Notes under the pieces: model-generated
Databases searched by the model: none
Told to the model about the DNA's origin: nothing
Seen by the model: the letters and a program-made list of their open reading frames with translations, nothing else
NCBI GenBank assembly: GCA_014656495.1
Contig: BNCN01000005.1
Location: forward strand, 551,914-615,913
Direction of reading: 5' to 3'
From: Comamonas sp. KCTC 72670
GTDB taxonomy: Bacteria; Myxococcota; Myxococcia; Myxococcales; Myxococcaceae
Length of the DNA: 64,000 nt
Made by a program: the position numbers and the translations under genes
Part shown: positions 45,263 to 53,919 of the stretch, piece after piece
Position numbering within the stretch: the stretch's first letter is position 1
How the letters are laid out: the number at the start of each line of letters is the position of its first letter

Positions 45263-45997
45263 ATGCGCACACTCTATGGACTCAGCTATTCGCCCTGGAC
45301 GGAGAAGGCCCGCTGGGCGTTGGACCACCATCGCGTCGCCTACCGCTACCGCGAGCACTTGCCGCTCATTGGCGAGCCATTGCTGCGTTGGCGCACGCCC
45401 CGGGGCATGCGCCCCGCCGTGCCGCTGCTCATCGATGATGGCGAGGCCTTCCCGGGCTCGTTCACCATCGCCAGGCGCGCCGAGGAGCTGGGGCAGGGCG
45501 AGCCGCTCTTCTCCGCCGCGGACCTGCCCGCCATCCAGCGCTGGGAGGCCGACAGTGAGCAGGTGCTCTCCGCGGCGCGGGCTCGGGTGGTGGCGAGGCT
45601 GATTCGGAATCCCCAGGCCCAGGCGGAGAGCCTCCCCGCCTTCCTCCCCTCGGGGCTCCGGCCCCTGCTGGCGCCCACCGCGAGGCTGGGCGCGCGCTTC
45701 GTGGCCCGCAAGCACCAGGCGCATGGAGACGCCGAGGCCGCCATCCGCGACACCGTCATCCCCTCGCTGGAGCGGCTGCGCGAGGCCTTGGGCGGCCAGC
45801 CGTACCTGCACGGTCACTTCAGCTACGCGGACATCACGGCCGCGCTGATGCTCCAGTGCGTGCGACCCGTGGACGACCGTTTCCTCCCCCTGGGGCCGGG
45901 CACCCGGGAGGCGTGGTCCGACGCGGCGCTCGCCGAGCGGTTCGCGGACCTGCTCGCGTGGCGGGACGGCCTGTACGCCAAGCACCGCCGTCCCTGA
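45263..45997 (+). CDS. Glutathione S-transferase family protein
   Basis: A 244-residue protein with an N-terminal thioredoxin-like GST domain (SYSPWTEKARWALDHHRV; VPLLIDDGEAFPGSFTIARR) and a C-terminal helical domain (GGQPYLHGHFSYADITAALM). The catalytic Ser/Tyr position falls in SYSPW, so conjugation or thiol chemistry is plausible but the substrate is not known. ATG 45263 is chosen; the ORF continues upstream without family similarity. Confidence 0.87.
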   Translation: MRTLYGLSYSPWTEKARWALDHHRVAYRYREHLPLIGEPLLRWRTPRGMRPAVPLLIDDGEAFPGSFTIARRAEELGQGEPLFSAADLPAIQRWEADSEQVLSAARARVVARLIRNPQAQAESLPAFLPSGLRPLLAPTARLGARFVARKHQAHGDAEAAIRDTVIPSLERLREALGGQPYLHGHFSYADITAALMLQCVRPVDDRFLPLGPGTREAWSDAALAERFADLLAWRDGLYAKHRRP

Positions 45998-46007
45998 GCC
46001 GCGCGCG

Positions 46008-46796
46008 TCACGGCGCGGGCGGCGGGGGGCCCTGCGGAACGTGGACGCCCTGCTGCCCCAGGCGCTGGCGGACCATCTCCTGAATCTGCTCGGGCGTCTT
46101 GCCCTCGAAGTCCTTGGCCGTGAAGGCCGCGGGCACCGTGGCCGGCAGGCCCGTGGCGGCAGCGGGCGGGGCCATCTTCTTGTAGCCGGCGGGCACCTTG
46201 AAGCGCGAGTCGGGCTGCTTGCCCTGCTGGATGTTGGAGAGGTTGACCTCGGTCACCTGTCCCGAGGGGCCCGTCGTGCGCGCTCGCACGTAGGGGACTT
46301 CGGGCAGGTCGGTGGGCCGCCAGATTTTCTGCTGCGTCGGCACGCCCGTGGCGCCGGGGAGGGTGCCCTCGTACACGGCGGAGGCGTGCCCGTTCACCTG
46401 CTCCGTGCCCACCTGCCGATAGCCCTGTTCCTTGAAGCAGGCGTCGTAGCTCTGCGTCTTGCTCGTGCACGACGTGGGCAGCTTCACCGGGAGGTCATCC
46501 AGGCTCCGCTCGGTGGCCACCTTGTGCGAGTGCACCAGCGTGGTGCCCGTGCGCTTCTCGAAGTCGAACAGGATGGACATGCTGCCGCCGGCGATGTCGG
46601 GCAGCTCCGTGTCCATGCGCATCAGGCCCTGGCGGCCGTACACCTTGCCGTGGAGGTCCGGAGGCGGCTTCTTGCCAGGCTCCAGCGTCGTCCGCGTGAC
46701 GACGTCCGCGGACCAGTCCGCGAGGGCGGGGGAGGCCACCAGCAGGGCGGCGGCGGTGAGCGCGGACAGCCTGGGACGCGAGGAGGTCGTTCTCAT
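46008..46796 (-). CDS. Exported hypothetical protein (DUF4412-like)
   Basis: A 262-residue protein with a signal peptide (PRLSALTAAALLVASPALADW). The mature part is beta-rich, with segments GKVYGRQGLMRMD, MSILFDFEKRTG and VNGHASAVYEGTL, recalling the DUF4412-type periplasmic or outer-leaflet proteins that bind lipid or metal. Pro-rich C-terminus. Function not assigned. Confidence 0.75.
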   Translation of the reverse strand: MRTTSSRPRLSALTAAALLVASPALADWSADVVTRTTLEPGKKPPPDLHGKVYGRQGLMRMDTELPDIAGGSMSILFDFEKRTGTTLVHSHKVATERSLDDLPVKLPTSCTSKTQSYDACFKEQGYRQVGTEQVNGHASAVYEGTLPGATGVPTQQKIWRPTDLPEVPYVRARTTGPSGQVTEVNLSNIQQGKQPDSRFKVPAGYKKMAPPAAATGLPATVPAAFTAKDFEGKTPEQIQEMVRQRLGQQGVHVPQGPPPPAP

Positions 46797-46853
46797 CCGC
46801 GCACCACAGTCCACGGGCCTTGGGCCTGTCAAACCCGGCCCCTGAAAAGCGAA

Positions 46854-46884
46854 ACGGCGCCAGCCTCGTGAGAGGTGGCGCCGT
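46854..46884 (-). terminator. Intrinsic terminator after mreB
   Basis: A perfect 9-bp stem ACGGCGCCA/TGGCGCCGT, extended by a further inner CCTC/GAGG pairing, lies 27 bp past the mreB stop. On the minus strand it is followed by TTTCGCTTTTC, so it reads as a good Rho-independent terminator. Confidence 0.8.
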
Positions 46885-46910
46885 GGAGCCCGCAGGCCCG
46901 AGCGTGTCGC

Positions 46911-48664
<1,754 letters not shown>

Positions 48665-48775
48665 CTCGAAAAGCTAAGGCGGCCCCGGGGAAGGGGCACT
48701 CCTGCCCCGCGGGCCGGTGACACTTGCCCGCAGGGGCTGTGCCATGGCGGACGAAGTGCTTGTCCCCAGGTGCGC

Positions 48776-48800
48776 GGGCCCGTGGAGGTGACACGGGCCC
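48776..48800 (-). terminator. Tandem GC-rich hairpins after the 568-aa gene
   Basis: Perfect 9-bp stem GGGCCCGTG/CACGGGCCC. A second imperfect long hairpin sits at about 48802-48836, closer to the gene. Together they follow the stop at 48885 and may terminate it, although no U-tract is present. Confidence 0.45.
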
Positions 48801-48842
48801 ACACCCGGGCCCGCCCGGGGGGGCGGGGCCCGGTGCGGCGGG

Positions 48843-48884
48843 TCAGCCCGGGACGCCGGCCGGTCAGCCCGGGATGCCGGCCGG
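48843..48884 (-). repeat. Two 21-bp tandem repeats just after the stop of the 568-aa gene
   Basis: Two 21-bp units (48843-48863 and 48864-48884), 20 of 21 bases identical, each encoding in the gene's frame P-A-G-(V/I)-P-G then TGA. The same unit, with one change, is the natural C-terminus (SAGVPG) of the paralogue ending at 50918. Here the preceding codon is TAA, so the tails are untranslated. Confidence 0.7.
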
Positions 48885-50591
48885 TTAGCGCCGTGTGAGG
48901 TAGTGGCCGATGAGCTCGGGCATGTTGACGTTCCGCGCCTGACCCACGGAGGTTCGCTCGGCGACGAAGCCGCCCTCTGCGCCAACCACGCCGAGCCGGG
49001 CACCCAGGCCCAGGTCCCTGGAGTACGTGCGCGACTCCTGGACCGTGGCGCTCATGTGGACCTTGCCTCGGAGTTGGTCCATCGCTTGGCCCGGGCGGCC
49101 CCGAGCAAGGCTTCCGAGCGCGCCGCTGTTGCGGATTTCGTGGACGTTGCCGTGGAACTCCAACTTCACTTCGTCGCCGACCGCGCCGTTGACGTCCAAC
49201 GCGCCCCCGTCGGCTCGTGCCGAGTCGGTCACCGTGAGCCGAGCCTCGCGGGTGTCCGCGACGCCGAGCCGCATGGCCAACCGGGTGGCCTCGGCCGAGG
49301 TCGGCATGAGGCCCGCTACCGCGAGGCGCTCTGGAATGTCGACGCTCTGCTCCATCGCCACCTTGAGCGTGCGGTCTCCGCCGATGGAAAGGTTGGTGGG
49401 GCCGGAGAGCGAAGCCCCTCTCACACGGAGGTCGGGGCCCGCTGACGCCCCTCCGTTGAAGTTGACCTCGAAGCTCTGCGTGAGCGTCATCCGCTGGGGC
49501 CTGCCGCCTTCCATTTCGATGCGGGCGGTCGTGGTCTTGTTGCCTCCAAGGCCCAGGTTCCCGGATACACGCAGGTCCAGTTCCAGGCTGCCGCTCGCCT
49601 CGGTGCCCACTTCGTACTCCACCGCGCTGATGTGCCGGGTCAAGCTGGCGAAGTCCGCTCGTGGATCTTCCCGGATTTGGTTCGCGACCAGTCCCGCCAG
49701 GGGCATGCTCGCGTCCAGGGCCCTGGCGGCGTTGAATTCCTGGATGATGTTGGCGGCGCGCTTCGCCTCCTCGGCGGTGTCGAAGTGGAACTCCAACTTG
49801 GTTCCCTGGGTCCGGAAGGCTTCGGCGCCAGCGCTCGCTCCAGCCCCCAACCTGAGGCCCAGCTTGATGGCGAGTCCCGCTCCCAACTCACTGGAGGTGG
49901 ACACCGTGTAGCCGCCGCCTGCTTCTTCGCTGCGGCGAACCTCGAGGGTGCTCTCGGTCTTGCCCGCGAAGGCCTTGATGTTCCCCTCGGTGTAGGACCC
50001 GATGGAGATGCTCGAACCCGGCCGGAGCCGGTCCACCTGCCGGTCGAGGTTGAAGTCGTCAATCAGGGTCCGGACACTGGCTACCGTGGGATTCGTCTGC
50101 ACCACGTGGTTCATGGTCTGTACGAACGCTGGGCCTGCGCGCCGCGCTGTCGCGTCGATGTTCTGGCTCAGGTCATTCGTAGCGGCGTTGAACGTCCTCA
50201 ACGTCCTTTTCGCCCCGCTTTGCCCCGCTTCAAAGGTGTCTCCCACCGCGTTGCGCGTGGCACTGGCCATGCTGCGAGCATCGGAGGCCCTGTCCTGTAC
50301 CCAGTCGCGACCCTCTGTGATGACGTTCCGGAGGGTGCCGCTCGCCTGGTTCCTGACGGTATTGGCCCCGTCGCGGATGGCGCCAGCCCTCCTGTTCAAA
50401 TCCTCGAAGGCATCACGGGTCCGCTCTTGAGCGGCTGAGGCGATTTGACTCCTCGCCTCATTCAGCCTGGCCGGGGCCTGCTGCGCGGCTTGTGTGACTT
50501 CTCGCGTCGCGTTCCCCAACATCCGCTGTGATTGCGAGGCGGCGCGGCCTCCAATCTCCCTCAGCCCACCCATCAGCCGACCGATTCCCAT
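48885..50591 (-). CDS. Large LEA-like/beta-rich protein of unknown function, copy 2
   Basis: A 568-residue protein starting MGIGRLMGGLREIGGRAASQ. Residues about 10-170 are Ala/Arg/Gln/Asp-rich amphipathic helix, LEA- or apolipoprotein-like. Residues about 185-560 are beta-rich with repeated 'SISIGSYTEGNIKAFAG', GGGYTVSTSSELGAGLA and TTTARIEMEGGRPQRMTLTQ patterns. No signal peptide or known domain. It is a paralogue of the 676-residue protein upstream, with clear similarity throughout; gene order, N-terminus and upstream region match. Stops seven residues before the paralogue (see 48843). Confidence 0.85.
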   Translation of the reverse strand: MGIGRLMGGLREIGGRAASQSQRMLGNATREVTQAAQQAPARLNEARSQIASAAQERTRDAFEDLNRRAGAIRDGANTVRNQASGTLRNVITEGRDWVQDRASDARSMASATRNAVGDTFEAGQSGAKRTLRTFNAATNDLSQNIDATARRAGPAFVQTMNHVVQTNPTVASVRTLIDDFNLDRQVDRLRPGSSISIGSYTEGNIKAFAGKTESTLEVRRSEEAGGGYTVSTSSELGAGLAIKLGLRLGAGASAGAEAFRTQGTKLEFHFDTAEEAKRAANIIQEFNAARALDASMPLAGLVANQIREDPRADFASLTRHISAVEYEVGTEASGSLELDLRVSGNLGLGGNKTTTARIEMEGGRPQRMTLTQSFEVNFNGGASAGPDLRVRGASLSGPTNLSIGGDRTLKVAMEQSVDIPERLAVAGLMPTSAEATRLAMRLGVADTREARLTVTDSARADGGALDVNGAVGDEVKLEFHGNVHEIRNSGALGSLARGRPGQAMDQLRGKVHMSATVQESRTYSRDLGLGARLGVVGAEGGFVAERTSVGQARNVNMPELIGHYLTRR

Positions 50592-50660
50592 GCGAAGCTC
50601 CGTCTTCGGCCCGGGCTTGCCGCTCCAGTCGAGTGGGACCGAGCGCGGCGCGTACGGGCA

Positions 50661-50675
50661 TCAGGGGTGTGGTGC
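50661..50675 (-). promoter_or_regulatory. Conserved upstream block, copy 2
   Basis: GCACCACACCCCTGA (coding-strand reading) begins 70 bp before the 568-aa gene. An identical 15-mer lies 72 bp before the paralogue (53020-53034). Flanking bases are also similar over about 150 bp, including GCAGGC(G/A)CGGA at 50731 and 53093. A shared promoter or operator is likely. Confidence 0.5.
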
Positions 50676-50872
50676 CGGGCGGGACCTGCCGCGAACCGTC
50701 CGGTGACCCTCGGTCGAAGCTGACGAGAATGCAGGCGCGGAAGGCCTCCTGTTTCCTCGGGAGACGCGGAGAGGTGAGGGGTCCTGGGATTTTCAGGAGG
50801 CAACGCGAAAGAAGCGAGCCCCCGGGGCTTGGAACTGGCCTCTACTCGACATCGAGGAGGCCCGGTACTCCA

Positions 50873-50911
50873 CATGCAGGAGCCCGCCCGGGACAGGCGG
50901 ACTCCTGCATG
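50873..50911 (-). terminator. Long hairpin after the 676-aa gene
   Basis: A 10-bp perfect stem CATGCAGGAG/CTCCTGCATG continues, after one mismatch, with CCGCC/GGCGG to a CGGGACA loop, 7 bp after the stop of the paralogue. Strong fold but no U-tract. Confidence 0.55.
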
Positions 50912-50917
50912 GCGGGG

Positions 50918-52948
50918 TCAGCCCGGGACGCCGGCCGACCAGCGCTGCGTGAGGTACAGCTCGGCGAGCTGGGCCGCGGTGAGGTCCTTCTCCTCGCCCA
51001 CGTAGGTGCGCTCGGTGGAGAGGCCCACCTCGCCGCCGCCCACGCCGGCGTGGATGCCCACACCCAGGTCACCGGAGACGGTCTGCTTGTCCTGGACGGT
51101 GGCCTTCACGTCGACCTTGCCGTTGAGCTGGTCCAGGGCCTGGCCCACGTCGCCCCGGGCGATGCTGCCGAAGGCGCCGCTGGTGGCGATGTCGTTGATG
51201 TTGCCGCTGATCTCCGTCTTCACCTCGCGGCCCGCTCCGCCGCCCAGACCCAGCGCGGACGCGGACGCCTGCCGCGAGTCGGTCAGCGTCAGCTTCGCCT
51301 CCATCGTGTCGCGCGCGGACTCACCCACCGCCCGGGCCGTGCCCTTCGGGTCCTTGATGAAGTCCGTCGGGCTGAAGCCCTCGGGCAGCTCCACGCTCTG
51401 CTCCAGCTCCACCTGGAGCTTGCCGGACGCGTCCACCGAGGCGCTGGTGGGCAGGGACACGTCGCCGGGGATGTTCACGCCCGCGGACGCGCCCGCGTTG
51501 GCGCTCAGCTCGAGGCTCTGCTTGAGGGTCAGCTTCTGGGGCTTGCCCCCCTCCATCTCGATGCGGGCGGTGGTGCTCTGGCTGACGCCGGCGCCGGCGC
51601 TGGCGCCCGCGCTGAGGGCCTCCGGCAGGCCCTTCATGCCCAGCTCCGCGTTGACGCTGGCCTCGGCGCCCAGCTTGAACTCCACGGCGCTCATGTTCTC
51701 CGTCAGGCCCGCCAGGTCCGACAGCGGGTCGCCCAGCACCTGGTTCACGCCAGCGCCCAGCACGGGGTTGGTCGCGCTGGCGCCCGCGGTGGCCGTGGAG
51801 GCCGCGATGATGCGGGTGGCGTTCTTGGCCTCCTCGGCGGTGGCGAACTCGAACTCCACCGTGGCTCCGGCGGTGCCGAAGGCCTCGGCGCCCACGTCCG
51901 CGGCGCCCTTGGCGCCCAGCTTGGCGGCGACGCCCGCGCCGACCTCGCCGGTGACGGACACCGTGTAGCCGCCGCCCTCCTCCTCACTGCGGCTGACACC
52001 CAGGGTGCCCTTCACCTTGCCGGCCAGCGTGGCGCCGTTGGCCTCGGCGTAGAGGCTGATGGAGGTGCTCTCGCCCGGCTTGAGCTGGTCCACCTGCCGG
52101 TTCAGGTTGACCGCGTCGCCAATGGCCCGCGCCGTGTCCACCGGGTCGCGCACCACGTCGGCCGTGCCCTGGAGGACGCCGCCGATGATGTCGTTGCCAA
52201 TCGCCTGCAGGGGGTTGGCCGTCGGCGCGTCCTGGATGGCCCGGCCCGCGAGGTCCAGCCCGTCCGCGGCGATGTCCGTCGCCTTGTCGAGCACCGGGCC
52301 CGCGCGCTGCGCCGCTCCCTGAAGGACGTTGCCCAGCCCGTTCGCCGTGACGGCGGCCGCGGTGGCGGTGGCGCTCAACGTGCGCTGCGTCGCGGTGCGG
52401 CCCGCCTCGAAGACGTCCCCGGCGGCGTTGCGCACGTTGCCCGCCGCGTCCTGCACGCGGTCCTTCGTCCCCTCGACGACGTTCCGGGTGGTGTTGACCA
52501 CGCCGCCGGCGACCTGTCCGACCTTGTTCTTGGTGTCCTGGACGGCGTTCTGGGTGGCGCCGGCCACACCGCCAGCGACCTGGCCGACCCTGTCCTTGGT
52601 GTCCTCGACGGCGTTCTTCGTGGCGTTGACCACGCCGCCGGCGACCTGGCCGACCTTGTCCTTGGTGTCCTCGACGGCGTTCTTCGTGACGCTGGCCACG
52701 CCGCCGGCGACCTGGCCGACCTTGTCCTTGGCGCCCTCGAAGACGTCCTTCGCGCGCTCGGCGGCCACGGAGGAGACCTTCTCCTTCACTTCCGCGGCCT
52801 TCGCGGCGGCCTGCTGCGCCGCCGCCGCCGCCTTCTGCGCCGCGGCCTCTGCCGCACGCCGGGCCGCCTCCGCCGCCCGCTTCGCCGCCGCCTCCGCCGC
52901 TCGCTTCGCGGCATCCGCCGCGCCACCAATCAGTCGACCGATTCCCAT
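50918..52948 (-). CDS. Large LEA-like/beta-rich protein of unknown function, copy 1
   Basis: A 676-residue protein. Residues 10-73 are nearly pure Ala/Lys/Glu/Arg helix. Residues 74-161 are four 22-residue repeats of the form KDKVGQVAGGVxxxTKNAVEDT, followed by a degenerate fifth. These are LEA group 3-like. Residues about 185-260 are a helical linker and about 285-676 a beta-rich domain similar to that of the 568-residue paralogue. No signal peptide. Composition suggests a structural, stress-protective or polymer-forming protein; I do not know its function. Upstream of the second copy and likely its duplication source. Confidence 0.85.
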   Translation of the reverse strand: MGIGRLIGGAADAAKRAAEAAAKRAAEAARRAAEAAAQKAAAAAQQAAAKAAEVKEKVSSVAAERAKDVFEGAKDKVGQVAGGVASVTKNAVEDTKDKVGQVAGGVVNATKNAVEDTKDRVGQVAGGVAGATQNAVQDTKNKVGQVAGGVVNTTRNVVEGTKDRVQDAAGNVRNAAGDVFEAGRTATQRTLSATATAAAVTANGLGNVLQGAAQRAGPVLDKATDIAADGLDLAGRAIQDAPTANPLQAIGNDIIGGVLQGTADVVRDPVDTARAIGDAVNLNRQVDQLKPGESTSISLYAEANGATLAGKVKGTLGVSRSEEEGGGYTVSVTGEVGAGVAAKLGAKGAADVGAEAFGTAGATVEFEFATAEEAKNATRIIAASTATAGASATNPVLGAGVNQVLGDPLSDLAGLTENMSAVEFKLGAEASVNAELGMKGLPEALSAGASAGAGVSQSTTARIEMEGGKPQKLTLKQSLELSANAGASAGVNIPGDVSLPTSASVDASGKLQVELEQSVELPEGFSPTDFIKDPKGTARAVGESARDTMEAKLTLTDSRQASASALGLGGGAGREVKTEISGNINDIATSGAFGSIARGDVGQALDQLNGKVDVKATVQDKQTVSGDLGVGIHAGVGGGEVGLSTERTYVGEEKDLTAAQLAELYLTQRWSAGVPG
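52466..52729 (-). repeat. Four 66-bp tandem repeats inside the 676-aa gene
   Basis: Four in-frame 66-bp units encode the 22-residue LEA-like motif (residues 74-161). The repeats are near-identical at the DNA level in parts, so length variation by slippage or recombination is likely among strains. Confidence 0.85.
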
Positions 52949-53019
52949 GGGGGTTCCTTCTCCAGTCCGTCACGGCCGTACCTGTGTCGCGGGGGCGGAC
53001 AGGACGCGGCGTGCGTGCT

Positions 53020-53034
53020 TCAGGGGTGTGGTGC
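53020..53034 (-). promoter_or_regulatory. Conserved upstream block, copy 1
   Basis: The identical 15-mer GCACCACACCCCTGA lies 72 bp before the 676-aa gene. See 50661 for its partner. Conservation at nearly equal spacing argues for a functional element or recent duplication. Confidence 0.5.
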
Positions 53035-53192
53035 TGGACGGCGGAGCCTCGCGGCGCGCCGTCCTGGGCCCACCACCGGGTCTGTCGCGAAAGCAGGCAC
53101 GGAGACCTCCTGCCCCTTAAAAAGGGCGGGTAGGGTGGGGGGCTGCGAGGATTCTCAGGAAATGAGGCGGAAGAGTTTCGTCGGCGTGGCAG

Positions 53193-53217
53193 AAACCAGG
53201 CCGCCAAGCCCTGGTTT
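53193..53217. other. Orphan hairpin in a gene-free gap
   Basis: A perfect 8-bp stem AAACCAGG/CCTGGTTT with a 9-base loop lies in the 332-bp gap 52949-53280. On the plus strand it is followed by GGCGTTTTCC, terminator-like, although no plus-strand gene precedes it. It might end a short transcript or be an upstream leader structure. The rest of the gap is the duplicated block of 53020-53160. Confidence 0.35.
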
Positions 53218-53280
53218 GGCGTTTTCCCAACGCGGGGGAGCGCTTTACTGGGGTGCACCCGCGTAATACAGGAGATGCGG

Positions 53281-53784
53281 ATGCGCTCCGCCGGCCCGAC
53301 ATCGTTGCTGTCCGCACCCCGGCGACGCGCGCACGGGCTGGTGCTGGTCGTGGCCATGGGCACGGCGCTTGCCTCCCTGTCGGGGATCAACGCGGTGCGC
53401 TGGGTGGAGGCGGCGGAGGCCGCCGTGGCGCTCCGTGTCGATTCGCTCGACGGGGCGCGGGTGGAGCGCGGCACGGCCTTCACGGGCCAACGGCCCCGGC
53501 AGTGGCGCAGCGGGCGTCTGGCCGGGGTGGGCGCGGACACCTGGGCCGTGGTGACGAGCGCCGGGGCGGTGGGCGTGACGAAGCCCGTCCTGGGCCGGGG
53601 CCGCGAGCCCTTCCACCTGGGCCTCCACGAAGCACACCGTCAGGCTCGAGAACGGCGGCAGGCCGTTGCCACCGGCACCGCCCGGCTGCTGCGTTCAGCG
53701 GCCCTGGCGGTGTCTGGCGGCGACGCGGGAGACCGGCCGAGGCTCGTCACCCAGTCGTTGCGCGGTCCACCCGCTCGCGCCTGA
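53281..53784 (+). CDS. Hypothetical secreted or anchored protein
   Basis: A 167-residue protein starting MRSAGPTSLLSAP, chosen because AGGAG lies 6 bp upstream. One hydrophobic segment (LVLVVAMGTALASLSG) at about 18-33 suggests a signal anchor. The rest shows an Arg-rich region with TGQRPRQWRSGRLAGVG and no known domain. Coding character is moderate. Confidence 0.55.
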   Translation: MRSAGPTSLLSAPRRRAHGLVLVVAMGTALASLSGINAVRWVEAAEAAVALRVDSLDGARVERGTAFTGQRPRQWRSGRLAGVGADTWAVVTSAGAVGVTKPVLGRGREPFHLGLHEAHRQARERRQAVATGTARLLRSAALAVSGGDAGDRPRLVTQSLRGPPARA

Positions 53785-53919
53785 GGACGGCGCTCCGGTC
53801 TGGCCCGGCCGGTAACGCGCCTGCCCCTTTCGTTTCGTTCCGCATGATGCGCGGCCCGCCGCATACCGCCGGGCCGGTCCGAACCTTTATCTTTCGTTGG
53901 GTTTTTTCGAGGTGCACCG

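Noticed and set aside
52466..52729. Tandem repeats considered as a CRISPR or minisatellite array
   Set aside because: The units are in frame, code for a helical repeat and have no spacers.
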